Shown piece after piece: positions 53,010 to 64,000 of a stretch of DNA of 64,000 bases (positions within the stretch are counted from its first letter, which is position 1; every line of letters begins with the position of its first letter). Both the position numbers and the translations under genes were made by a program. The notes under the pieces were generated by a model. The model was not told the origin of the DNA. It did not search any database and saw only the letters and a program-made list of their open reading frames with translations. Origin of the DNA: Halichoerus grypus (lineage: Eukaryota; Chordata; Mammalia; Carnivora; Phocidae); the NCBI RefSeq assembly GCF_964656455.1, contig NC_135717.1:7655033-7719032 (forward strand), read 5' to 3'.

Positions 53010-53620
53010 AGTTGGTGGTTTTAAAAGATGGCTGTACATTTTCTGACTGTCCGTTCATCAAAAGGTAGGGTCTTTGTCCCCTTCCCCCGGGATTGGGGCA
53101 GAATTGTGACTGCTTCAACCAGTAGAGGGTGGCAGAATTGAGACCATGTGACATTCAAGGATGGGTAGTAAAAGGTAGGGAAGCTTCTGCCTTGTCAACT
53201 AGGAAAATTGTCCTTCTGGATGCCTCCATCACCGTGTGAGAAATCCAGCCATCCTGAAGCTGCCGCGCTACGAGGCACCCGGCTTGCACGGGGAAGCCAC
53301 ACGCAGGTGCCCCCGCCACCAGAGCCAGCCGAGTCAGGCCCTCACGCCACCCCAGCCCAGGCTTCCCTCATGGGAGTGAAGAGCCCTCCAGATGACTCTG
53401 GCCGCCAAGCATCAGATCACCCTCAGCCGTTGGAGGCTTCTGGCCGTGTCCTCAACATCACGGAGCAGACACAAGCCAGCTCTGCTACGCCCCAGATGCC
53501 TGACCTATAGCATCCCTGTGTATAATCAAGTGGTTCATGCCACTGCGTCTTGGGATGGTTATTACGCAGCACTAGTAACTGGGACACCAGGAGTCCGGTT
53601 TGCTGGCTTCCGACTTCTGG
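53010..53620 (+). repeat. Ancient interspersed repeat
   Basis: Resembles a common mammalian repeat with 'gaccatgtgacattcaagga', a Pro/Ser-coding-like GC-rich centre, and the end 'ggttattacgcagcactagt'. Family not assigned. The open frame inside is not a gene. Confidence 0.45.
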
Positions 53621-53705
53621 CCTAAATTTATTGTCTCTCCCGTGAAGGGAAACTTTCCTGGGTCCTAAACTTTCAGTTTTCCTCTCCATCAGGAAGTACA
53701 TGCAA

Positions 53706-53765
53706 GCAAGAAAACAGAAAAAAAAAAAAAAAAAAAAAAGGAAGGAAGGAAGGAAAGAAGGGAGG
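53706..53765. repeat. Poly(A)/(GGAA)n tract
   Basis: A run of A followed by ggaaggaaggaaggaaagaa. Confidence 0.9.
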
Positions 53766-56700
53766 GGAATAAAAGACTATGTCTTGGCTGAGAAACGCCA
53801 TCAGCACTTCGCTGTGGTCACCTGCATTGGACTTCCTGTCAGATTTGCACTGGGCACGATCTCTTTGGTTCATTTCCTAAATCCGCTGGCTTTGTTCCAT
53901 ATTTTGCTGTAACAAAAAGAATCACGTAGATTCTGCCTGGTGTAAGATTTGCCTACTCGGTGACACACTCAGACTTGCCAGCTGACCTTGATAGGACAGA
54001 GCCAGACCCACGGGCTCCTCGTTGCTCTGACGCCAAGGGGCTCCAGGAGTCCTCCATTGACATTCTCTAGGAAGGGTCTCTGGACCCCCACTTAAAACAA
54101 GGAAAGCCTTGAACAGTTCTCGCCAGCTTCCTACGTGCTGGGGAGATTGGTCTCTACCTTGGGAGACACCGGGTCTCTAGGAAATGAACAGGGTGCCAAA
54201 AGCGTGTAGAGGGTGGTCCCAGTGTCCAGTGAGGGAGCAGCACAGCCTCCTGGGTGCACAGGGGGCAGAAGAGGTTGATTCTAGAGCCTGGGGGCTCACT
54301 CCTACGGCCCTCAATGAGAGTTGAATTTGGTTGAATTAGTTTGGAAAGGCCAGAATTCTGCGAAGCAGGCCAGGTGTGTCTTCAGTCTTGGGCAAATCCT
54401 GGTCCTACTGGTCCTACTGTTTCCTAACTGCATAGCTCGGACAGGTCGCTTACAGGTCACTCTTTCTTAGAGCCACCACCCCGATAGTGGGAGGATTAAA
54501 TGGGACAGTGCGCCCAGCCCAGTGCCTGGCATTCGGAAAGTTCTCAGTCAGTGGTAGCCGTTGACATGATTGCCTAAGACCTCCAGCAGTTTGTTGTCGA
54601 GCCTTGTGACAGCCTGTTCCTCCGAAGACTGGACATTCCTCGCCGTAGGCCGAGCACCTAACCCGGCAACCCGCTGTTTACATTTCTCTCGGCTCTTAGC
54701 TTGTGAGTTCTTTGAGGGCAGGAGCCGTGTCTTGGCGCCACACTAGCTTATAGCAAAGAAGGAAATAAGTATTGTTTAAAAGGGTAAGTGGGTTGATAGC
54801 TCCTAATAGCCAAATGACTATGCAGGAGGGACGGAAGATGTCAAAACTTAACCTAGTGCCCGTGTTAAGGCGAGTACTTAATTGCTCAAGTGTGGAGGCT
54901 GGCTTGTGTTAGCTTTCCTGAGAGCGGGGAAGGGGTGAGAAGAGGCAGGCTGGGCTCTGGGAAAGGAGGTAGAAGCTGTGGGGCGGGGGGCAGGTGGAAG
55001 TTGGGGTCAGAAGTGCACTGGGTGGTGTCAGGAGATGTAATTGGCTTTTGTTCTTCTTCACGGCGGGACGGGGGGCACGCAGGATACAGGCGTCCCTGAG
55101 GAACTCTGATGGCCTCTCAGAGTCGTAAGACCCTTCTTAAGGGGTAGGTCTCATTTTTGAGAGAGAAACCCGCTATGGGTTTGCTAACAAAGCAAACCCC
55201 ATGGGCCAGTCCTTGGCACAGTAGATGGGTAAGACCGTGACACTAGGGCCCATGCTGTCGTGCAGTCCCTTCCACACTGACTCTCCACTTGGCCACGTAA
55301 CTTTATGGGAGCAGAGAGTGAGGGGGAAAAGGATATACAGACTTCAGCAAACTTCTTGACCAGGAACCCCCTTAACAGCTTCTGGGGAGACCCATGGGAC
55401 GCCCCAGTGCCAGTGTGTTCCCAAGGCCAGTGAGCCGCCCCAGTTCGCTAGGAGAGCACGGTTGTACGGAGGAAGAGGAGGGACGGGGCACAGAAAGGAG
55501 GGCTAGGGCAGTGTATCGAGGCCTTAATGGTCCTGGGCTTTTCTCCTGAGGCACTAGGGACCTGCTAAGGCAGCACAATGCTTGGCGCTCCACGAGAGGA
55601 ATGTGGACAGGATTAGAAAGACGGATGAGAAGCTCAACTGGGGGAACCCTATCCTGAGCAGGAGACGATGAGGGCCTGACCTGGCGAAGGCAGTGAAAGG
55701 AGCGAAATAAGTGGATGTGAAGAACACTGAGGAGGGGGAATCCACGGGACCTGGGGGAGGTGGCGGAGGGGAAATGAAGGGAGAGCCTGAGATGCTTGAC
55801 ATTGTGGAGCTGTGTGACTCAGGGGTCGACTGTGCTGGTCACAGGAATGACAGGAACCGGCTGGGGGGAGAGCGATGAAGTTGGTGAATTTGCCAGCCTG
55901 GGGAAAACACACAGGGGGTGCGTGTACTTCTGAGGCTTGGGAGAGAGGGCCCAGTTAGAATGCAGATGTGGGTGTCTCTCCATCCCGGGGGACCGTCAGT
56001 GCAGGGGAGTGGGTAGGATGAAAGAGAAAGGAAGAAGGGGTGAGTCCAGAACCCAGGCCACCCCCAGTGACTAACCAGTCATCAGGTCAGCACTGCCGAG
56101 GCTGGGTACCGGGTTAGAGCCCTTGTCCCTCTCCTTTCATTGGATGCCAGGCCTCTCTTATGGCTTCATTTTCCTGTCTCCCACTGGGCCTGTTCCAAGC
56201 AGCCCACAACCCAGTCAGTGCTGTCTGAGTTGGACACCATTGAGTCACACACACACACCCCACAGGGATGCAAGCCTCTGGGAAGAGCTGTTCAGAGACT
56301 TTTCTGGAAGTCGTTGAATCTTTCCCCAGAAAAATCTGCCTACGGGAGGCCTGGTTGATTTGACACACAATTTCAAAGGGCTGTCAATTTGTGACGTCCA
56401 CTCTTAGGCACAGCTTAAGGAACTCTGCTCAAGGTCAGCTGTCTCCTTGAGAAAGGTCGAGCGTCAAGAGGGACTTGTTAGCTCAGGCTGGCCGGGGAGA
56501 TATCTCTGCCCCTTTCAGTTTCCCAGAGGTGGGTCTTCCTGTATGCGCTCCTTGATGACTCTTGTCAGTAATTATGAGTGCCACACTCTTGAAATCATTT
56601 GCAACCCCTCCTCTTTTTTTCGGAAGAGACAGTCCAAAGGTGATAAAGAGAGGGACAGGTGACAGCCTGGGGTCCAAGACTGAGATGGCCCTGGGGGCCA

Positions 56701-56769
56701 CCCCAGCCACCCGTTGCTTGGCCAGCCACTTCATGACACCCTCCATCCCTGAACAGTTCATAGTACAAA

Positions 56770-56775
56770 TTTATT
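56770..56775 (-). terminator. CLDN15 poly(A) signal
   Basis: TTTATT on plus (AATAAA on minus), about 290 bases after the CLDN15 stop. Confidence 0.75.
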
Positions 56776-57067
56776 TATGCATGTATTTATACAGAATACA
56801 AACGGTCGGGGACGCCTCCGCCCCCTTAACCAACCAGCGCCCAGACCCAGAAGGTCCTGCCCCAGGAGTCCGAGGTGAGTTCTCAGGAGGCGGGTTCTTG
56901 GCCAGACGAAAGAGGCGGGGCCGGGGTGGGAGGCGGGGCCGGAGGCGCGGTCAGATCTGGGCGTGGCTTCCGGCCACGGGGCGGAGTCGGGACGTGGCCT
57001 GCAGCCCGGGGTTGGGGGGCCGCTCTCCGCTGGGGGCAGTGGGAGGGGAATGGGGTCCACTGGCGTC

Positions 57068-60000
57068 CTACACGTAAGCGTTCTTCCCGTACTTGCCAAA
57101 GGTGCTGTCGCCTTCGTCCGAGGCCGCGGGGCGCAGGCGGTCAGTGAGGCCGGGGGACCGCACCGCGGAGGCCTCGTAGGGGAGCCTGGTTCAGAGAGGC
57201 CTGGGTCAGCGGAGGGGAGCCCCCCCCCTCCCCGCCGCCGCTGCCGCCGCCGCACGCCGCCCTTACCTGGGGGCCGGGGCCGCGTCGGGAGAGCGGCAGC
57301 AGCTGGAGCCGAGGCAGAAGCCGCCCAGGATGGCGAGCAGGGAGGCGCTCCAGCCCAGGTAGAGGGCAGGGCCCAGCTCGTACCTGGGGACAGGAACGGG
57401 GCGGGGCAGCGCTAGCTCGGCCGGCCGAGTCCCACCCACAGCCCCCCAGGGCGGGGCTCCCACACTCACTTGGTCCCTGCATACACGGGGTCGAAAAATT
57501 CCTGGGTGATGTTGAAGGCGTACCAGGAGATGGCCACCATCCCGCAGAAACCTGGGGAGGGAGAGGAGGGTCACGCTCGAGCCCCAGGCCCGGCAGAGGG
57601 GGAGGAGGAGGGGGTAGCGCAAGTCCAAGAGCAAGTTGCACTCCCTCCCTAGCTCCTGACCTTTCTGTCTCCTAGGGTCCCAAGCGCAGCCCCTCTTTCA
57701 TGTCTAGTCTCCCACGTTCTGCCCTTGGCCCGTTCTTTATCGCGACCCGCCCCGCATCTTGATCACCTAGTTGCCTCACTCGGAATCTGCCCCAACCAAA
57801 TCCTACCCGTCCTGGGGAATCCAGCTGCCCCAGCAATGGCCCGGCGCAGCCTGCCCTGACGCCCGTTCCTTCGGCCTCCCAAAGCCCCCAGAGCCTGTGA
57901 CATGCCTTTGCCACTCAGTGCAGTGAAGGCCTGAGGCCAGGGAGACCCCTGGACTGCAGGACCAGCCTCACCCCTCTCTGGGGGCTCCTCCAGTAAGTCA
58001 CCGGAGTTTTCTGAGCCTGTTTCCACATCTAGAGAAGAGGGCAAGACCCACCCTACCTCACAGACTGAAAAGAGATGGCCTGTCGCCCGGTGTTGTTACT
58101 GTGTGCAGTGGGTTTGCATGTATTCCCCCAACTCTGGTCTTCCGGGCCGGGCTGTAAGCTCTGCCGGGGCTGGGGGGTGGGGGGGTGGGGGGGGGAGAGG
58201 GGCAGACGCTCACTCACCTTTGGGGTCCCTCTCACACCTCACTCATGCCTGGCTCCTAGTGGGGGCTCAAGAAACATTGCTGATGGACTGATTTGTAGCT
58301 GAGGGATTTTGGTGAGCATGAGTGAGGCCGGGTGAGCAGGGGGAGGGGAACTGCTGAGCAGGGAAGGCAGGTGTCAGTGCAATGGGGAAGGTGAGACACA
58401 CACCCGCAGTGGCGAGCTGGAGAGGACAGGGAACCCCGGGTCCGCTGCCACCACTCTCAACCCCCCACCACAACGCAGGGCACACCCACCACCTTCCCCC
58501 AATTACCAGCCAATATGTGTAGGGCCCCCGCAGCGGCCGCCAGCTTGGCCTTCCGGGAGCGCTCCATGCTCCCAATGTTCACGCAGCGCAGCCCCACCAT
58601 GCCTAGGAAGAGGCCCAGGAAGCCCAGGAAGATGGCGGTGATCATGAGCGCCCGGCAGGCCTGGATGTACCCTGGGGAGGTGGGGCGCAGCCATGGGTCC
58701 CTCAGCTGGCCCCTTCCCCCTCCACGACCGAGCCAGCCCCTTACAGCCAGTCCCTGCTCGGGTCTCAGCGCATAAAGGCCCTCAAGTCCTCTCCTTCCCC
58801 GTCAGGCCCTATTCGACTGAAGGGTCACACGGTCTCCTTCCCAGGAGCTCACCTCAGCCCCAAGGAGTCTCAGCGTCTGCTCCCCGCCCCCCACCTGGCT
58901 TCCGTGCGCTTCGCGACAGGCTCGCTCCTGGCACTGCTGACCCTGGCCGGAGCGTGCTCTGTCCTGGGGGCCGCCCTGTGCACTGCGGGATGTTCCGCGG
59001 CATCGCTGGCCTCTACTCATTAGATGTCGGTAGCAATCCGTCCCGAGAGGGACAAGCAACATGTCTAGACACTATCAAATGATCCCTGAGGGACAAAATC
59101 ACCCCCAGCTGAGAACCACTGGCCTGTTAGGTCCCCACCATGCTCTGTTGTGAATTACAGAAATTGCACTTGAGTACTCCAGCCCCTTCCCCGCGCCTGC
59201 TTCTCTCTAGGGCCCACCTGGTGCCTGGCACAGCCCTAGTCATCCTGAACTGAGCTTTCTCCCGAAGCGACCGGTAGGGGGCAGCAGCGGCCTATAGGTC
59301 ACTGGACGAGGGCCGTTTCCGCCGGGGGAAAGTGGGATACCCGGGCGCAGGACCCATCCAAGCCCATCTAGCTCAGCTATGTTTGGTGCCTCAGTTTCCC
59401 CTTTCTGAAAGCTGAAGGAAATGGCCCCCTTCCTTCCTGGTCCCCCCTCCCCCCTTCTCTGTGATAGTTGCCAAGCACTCCAAGGACCTTGCTCCCCTTT
59501 CCCTGGGTGGGGCAGTGTCTCTGGTGCTGAAGGAAAGGCTGGGTCTCTGCCAGGAGGATGTGGAGTGGCCCGGGGTTGGCAGGTAGGGAGGAGGGACAAA
59601 GTTCTCACTCCCAGCCACTCCCTCTGGAGTTCCCACCCTCTCCCCTGCCCCGTATCCTCTACGCACCCATTCACCATGCATTTCTACCTGGGACTTGCCT
59701 GGCCCTGGGTCCCCAGGTGGCCGTGGTAGACCAAGGGGAGATTACTGATGGGCCCCGAGGGAGCGCGGGCTGGGCGGGATTAAATGATAGGACCTCCCCT
59801 CGGGAGCCGCCAGCCTGGGTTCCAGCCCCCCTACCACCTGTGGGACTCTGGGCAGGTTAACGCTTGTCCTTGGGGCTTCCCAGCTTTGGTATGAGGAGGC
59901 CACTAACAGGCTGCACGGAGACAGCGCTGAGAGGGAACAGCTGAAGAGCCTAGAACCATGTCTGGGGCCCGGATGACGCCCAGCGCTGGGCAGCGGCCCC

Positions 60001-61584
60001 CTGCCCTTCCCCACCAGCATGCTCTTGCCCCTCCGTCAGCAGTTCCAAGCAGGGCCCTTCTCGGGTGGACAGGCTCACAGCAAAGGCCCCTCCTCAAGCC
60101 ACGGTATGGTTGGGGTGGGGGAGGTGGGAATGGCCGTGGCTGCTGAGTCGGCTGCCTCCAACGTCTCTTCAGGCCACCCGGCATTCTGGGCTTCTGGCCC
60201 AGAGGGTACTCAGCTTTTATAGGGAGCTTTGGGGGTTGGGGAGCACTTGCCTTGCACACAGTAAGTCCTGGGGAGAGGGATGAAAGCATGAAGCCCCTAC
60301 TGCTGTCTCAGAAGATTCTGGGAAGAGTGGGGGCATGGAGACCCACCCAGATCCCCTAACTTCTCAGAGCATCTTTGGCATTCCTGGAGGATTTCGTGGA
60401 GCCCTGTTCCAAACCCAGTGTTGGCTTTAGTTCTGTCCACTACCCTGCACCTGCAGTAGGGGACCGGAAAGAGCACGATGGCTCCAAGGAGGGCGTGGGA
60501 GCAACACTGCATAGGGTACCTGGTCCTCCCCTCTTGGTCTCTGGCATGGGGCCGACTGAAGGGAGACTCCCCTGGGGAGTCCCGGGGGGGCTACTCATAG
60601 GGTGAACAGGAAGCAGGAAGATACGACAGCCACCAGGGAGAACCTTTCTGGGCCAAAAGAGCTGTAGGCTCCAGCCTGCGAAGAACTTCAAAAAATACAC
60701 TGCCTGAGAACGCCGAGCACACACACACACGCACACGCGCGCGTACATCCCCTACCTGCTTCCAGACCCTCAGAGCTTCGGGGAGACTCCCTTTCAAAGG
60801 GCCCTTTAGAACTCGCCATGGCAGTGGGACCGATGCCCCAGCAGGAGCCTGAGGCTCGTACGTGTCTCAACCCCAAGAACCCAAGATGGGGCATCCTCTT
60901 CACCCCACAAACCCCAGCCCTCCCACGCCAGAGCTAAGATGCTGAAATTGGTTGTGTGCATACGTACGCTAACGTACCATGTTAACATTCTGTGTGCTTT
61001 ATCCCAACACACGGCCATCCCATGAGCCAGGGCGATTATTACCCTGACCCTACAGATGGGATCAATGAAGCTCACATATCACCTGCCTGGGGCACAGAGC
61101 TAGTAAACAGAGCCCAGCAGGCAGACCCTGGTGCCTGCACTTGTAACCACTAGGAGTGTCACATTAGGGCAGGGGGACACGTGGGATGAGGTCTCTACCG
61201 CAGTTCCAGAAAGGGCGCTGCCCCCCTCCCCGCAGCTTGATCCAGGCCTCCCTTGACAGTCTGGCACCCAAGGCCCGACCATGGGCAGCACCCACCCTCC
61301 CTGGGGGTCTCTCCCTCCTCCAGCCTCCTGCCACCCTCTGCCCCCTGGAGCTCTCCCCACCCCATACCAGAGAGGGCCAGCAAGGACGGGAACTCCCGGC
61401 AGTTGTAGACTCCCATGGAGTCGGTGGCACAGCTAAACCAGAGGTTCTCGAAGATGGTATTGGTGGTGATGACGTTCCCGTGCACGGTGGACACTCGCCA
61501 GTAGCTGTGTGGCAGGGTCACCCCCAGCATCAGCAGCCCCAGTGCTGCCATGAAGAAGCCGAAGGTCTCCATGGCCACTGACAT
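57068..61584 (-). CDS. CLDN15: Claudin-15
   Basis: Tight-junction protein that forms sodium-permeable paracellular pores, mainly in intestine. Exons: 61368-61584, 58507-58671, 57470-57551, 57267-57383, 57068-57185; 699 bases, 232 residues (human 228), in frame. Four membrane segments: residues about 8-24 ([17 protein letters not shown]), [20 protein letters not shown], the [11 protein letters not shown] region, and [18 protein letters not shown]. The claudin signature is intact: W49, C52 and C62 ([10 protein letters not shown]...YNC). Pore acidic residues E46, D55 and E64 are present. The tail ends KYGKNAYV, a PDZ-binding end. Odd: residue 63 is Arg (CGG) where the known protein has Trp, and the cytoplasmic tail is diverged and slightly longer. 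Confidence 0.96.
60718..60745. repeat. (CA)n/(CG) microsatellite in CLDN15 intron 1
   Basis: CA run passing into acgcacacgcgcgcg. Confidence 0.85.
60940..61155 (+). repeat. MIR-type ancient SINE
   Basis: 'ccatgttaacattctgtgtg', 'tattaccctgaccctacaga' and 'cacagagctagtaaacagag' follow the MIR order. It lies in CLDN15 intron 1. Confidence 0.65.
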
Positions 61585-61649
61585 GGTGGGATGCAGGGCC
61601 CCGAGGGGCGCCGGGGGCCCCAGAGAAGGGGAGGGGCTGAGCCCCGCAA

Positions 61650-63640
61650 GAACTTGAGGGGTTTTGGCTAAGTTGGGGTGTTAAGGCAGGCTGGGGAGAG
61701 AGGAAGGGGGGCCAGCTGCTGTGTGGACCCCAGGTCTGTCTCCCGGTTTCTGTCGTCAGCCCTCTCTCTGGGTCTCTGCTTCCCGGAAGGTCCGGGCAGA
61801 GGAATGAGCCTAGAGCACCGGGCAGCTGTTGACGAAGAGATGGAGGGAATAAAAGAAACAGGCCAAAAGTCCACCCCCTCCCCCAGCCTCTGGGCTCCCC
61901 GCCCCAGGAGGGGGGCGGAGAGGACTTATGGGAGTGACGAACGAACAAACGGATACAGCCAAGGAGGGGCCCCCATGGAAGGCAGTGGGAGCCAAGGGGA
62001 AGCGTCTCTGACTCAGCCTTCATCGGGGGCCAGAGAATGGAATAAGAGGACAAGGAGAGAGAAGGTGACCGAGAGAGTGCCCACAGACAGACCTTTGGTG
62101 TGGCAGGATCCGGGGAGCAGAACCACTCTCCTGGATGTTGGTGAGAACAATTTAAAAGACGCAAAAGACCTAGGGTTTGGGCCAAATCTTCCAAGGAAAA
62201 TTAAGGTTGAATAAGGGAACAGGGTATTTGGGAGAAACCCACTGCTCTGGAGTCCAACCAACCCGGATTCAAACCAGACCCAGTATTTACCAGAGCGACG
62301 CAGGCATGAAGTTTGAGCCCCATGAGCTTGTTTCTGTTTCTGTGAACTAGAACTAGCTTCCTCACCTCATGGGTTGTATTAAGACCTGTGACCCCAGATC
62401 AAAAGCTCCCCGCAAGTGTGACCTGCTCCCCCCTTGGTGACCACCCTGGGTCTGGATACCGCAGGCTGGGGTGAGGCCACCAGTTGCTTTCCTCCAAACT
62501 TCAACTTCCTGAACTTGAATTTCCCCCCTTGTCGGATTGATCTTTGGTTCTCGGCACCAAGCTTGATCTTGCTGCCACGGGCCACTGAGGGGGATAAATT
62601 ACAGGCCCAGAATGTGATCCTGTGGCTAATCAGCCATCAGAACTGTCACCAGCTCTATTAATTACGACAGATTAGAAACATCCGGGTCCCCACCCCAAGC
62701 CGACGGCGAGCACCTGCTGAGCACCTGTCCTGCTGTGGATGGTACCATTTCTTGCCCCTAGGCCACAGCCAGGACAGCTCTGGTTCTCATCCTGCAAATG
62801 CAGCAGGGGCTCAGTCTCCAGGGGACAGGGGCTGGATGCTACCCCCAGGCAGTCTCACAGGATATCACTGAGCCGAGTGTATCCCCCCACTACCCCCCCC
62901 ACGCGCCAGTGTCAGGCTCCCTTGCGCTCCCCTCAGGTGCCTCCTCCCCAATCCCCCCAAGCCAGGCTGGCTTGGCTGTGGAACGAGAGGTATGCAGTGA
63001 AGCAAGACAGGCCCATGCTGAGCCTGGCACGGGGCGGGTGTGGGGCAAAGCAGGCTGGGTGGGGACTGGGTCCCGACCTTCCATCTCTGAGCTGACAACC
63101 GGGATGTCCTGAGTTTGTAACTTTTCTCAAGAACTCTTGCCAAATGCCCATTCCTGCCCCTGGGCAGCGGCCCCTCCTCTAAGGAGGATGACGGGGCGGG
63201 GCGGTGGGGGGGGGAATGCAGGAAGACAAAGGGAGGGAAGGGCGGAGGTTTTAGAGGAACTGAGTGGGGGGCCCCCCTGGTGTGGAAAACTCCACGCGCT
63301 GAGAGGCAGCTGTGTGGGTCAGAGGAGACAGGAGACATAAATCCTGGCCTGTCCCCTCAGCTCTGCCCTTCCCGCCTCCAGTCACTGCTTTCTCCCAGGA
63401 TTCTTGCACCATGCAAAGGCCTTGTCCCCGTCCCCTGTCCCCGTTCTGCCTACCACTGCTCAAGCACACAGCTTTGGAGGAGGGGGAAGGAAGGAAGGGC
63501 GTGGGGTCTGGGCAGCTTGGCGGACAAAGGCAAACCCCACACCAGCCACGGGGGGTTGGAGTAAGAAGGTGAGCAGGAAAGGACCACGGGTGACCCCCAC
63601 CTTGGGGCCCAATGGAGCCCGCCCCTTCCTCAACATGGAC
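61650..63640. other. Intergenic, CLDN15 5' side to FIS1 3' end
   Basis: Should contain the CLDN15 promoter and any untranslated first exon, but no clear TATA or CpG island is visible. No recognised gene and no young SINE. Confidence 0.5.
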
Positions 63641-63667
63641 ACAGCAGTTCCCAAGCCAAGGCCCAGT

Positions 63668-63673
63668 TTTATT
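63668..63673 (-). terminator. FIS1 poly(A) signal
   Basis: TTTATT on plus, AATAAA on minus, about 185 bases after the FIS1 stop. Confidence 0.85.
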
Positions 63674-63855
63674 TACACTCATCCCGGAGCACATGGTTTG
63701 GGGCTACTGGACACGTCTCTGGGGAAAGGAGGCTGAACGCCAGAGGGCAGTGATGGGGTGCAGAAGAAAGAGCAAGGATGGATGGGTCCCCCCTCTTCGA
63801 GTGTCCTCCGTAGGCTCCCACGTATCCCTGGGCAGAGGCGGAGGTGCAGTCTCCT

Positions 63856-63953
63856 TCAGGATTTGGACTTGGACACAGCAAGTCCGATGAGTCCAGCCAG
63901 ACCCGCCACGCCCAGGGCCATGCCTCCAACAATGGCCATGCCCACTAGTCCAT
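63856..63953 (-). CDS. FIS1: Mitochondrial fission 1 protein, last exon only
   Basis: FIS1 is a tail-anchored outer mitochondrial (and peroxisomal) membrane protein that recruits fission and mitophagy factors through a TPR-like domain. Only the final exon lies in the window, entered after the AG at 63954-63955 in phase 1. It encodes DGLVGMAIVGGMALGVAG, then LAGLIGLAVSKSKS and a stop: a Gly-rich transmembrane helix with a short basic tail, both needed for mitochondrial targeting. The upstream exons continue beyond the window end. The match to the known C-terminus is essentially complete. Confidence 0.96.
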
Positions 63954-64000
63954 CTGGGAAAGGGAAAAGGGAGACTGTCAGGAGCCCAGCCCCCACAGGG

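Larger units (their letters stand above)
51915..56750. other. Intergenic, ZNHIT1 3' end to CLDN15 3' end
   Basis: Two converging genes. It contains a CAN SINE (52445-52628), an ancient repeat (53010-53620), an A-rich/GGAA tract and a MIR-like patch (54395-54560). No gene recognised. Confidence 0.6.

Noticed and set aside
53208..53510. 100-codon plus-strand open frame
   Set aside because: Lies within an ancient interspersed repeat and has no conserved start or splice context.

Overview
The window is nuclear DNA from a carnivoran mammal. All protein genes have split exons with GT/AG junctions, and the young repeats are tRNA-derived carnivore SINEs (CAN SINE/SINEC) in both orientations, often with clear target-site duplications. 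The SINE style suggests a caniform (dog, bear, seal or mustelid side), but the species cannot be fixed from sequence alone. Gene order matches the segment of human 7q22.1 that runs AP1S1 - VGF - NAT16 - MOGAT3 - PLOD3 - ZNHIT1 - CLDN15 - FIS1.

Layout. 1-4.45 kb: AP1S1 (+), exons 2-5 of an intact clathrin-adaptor sigma-1A subunit. 5.35-8.6 kb: VGF (-), an intact neuropeptide precursor in one coding exon with a CRE/TATA/CCAAT promoter. 8.6-13.5 kb: gene-free, rich in simple repeats. 13.57-21.4 kb: the NAT16 locus (-), which is clearly broken here: an early in-frame stop, frameshifts, deletions and a late stop. 21.4-31.3 kb: repeat-rich intergenic DNA with SINEs, ancient repeats and one unassigned coding-like stretch. 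31.3-34.4 kb: MOGAT3 (-), intact with seven coding exons. 34.9-36.7 kb: a decayed DGAT2-family gene matching the position of DGAT2L7P (-). 38.5-45.5 kb: PLOD3 (-), intact, 19 exons, 740 residues. 46.5-51.9 kb: ZNHIT1 (+), intact, 5 exons, 154 residues, facing PLOD3 across a shared promoter interval. 56.77-61.6 kb: CLDN15 (-), intact, 5 exons, 232 residues. 63.65 kb to the end: FIS1 (-), last exon only.

The genes do unrelated jobs (vesicle coats, neuropeptides, acylglycerol synthesis, collagen modification, chromatin remodelling, tight junctions, mitochondrial fission) and form no operon-like unit. I see no undescribed multi-gene system. The most informative observations are the multiply disabled NAT16, replacement of the C-terminal arginine of the VGF TLQP-21 peptide and of one nearby cleavage-site arginine, a possible alternative AP1S1 last exon, an exon relic of a DGAT2-like gene beside an intact MOGAT3, and a DNA transposon ending just upstream of a ZNHIT1 splice acceptor. 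Human comparisons come from recalled family sequences and need alignment to confirm.
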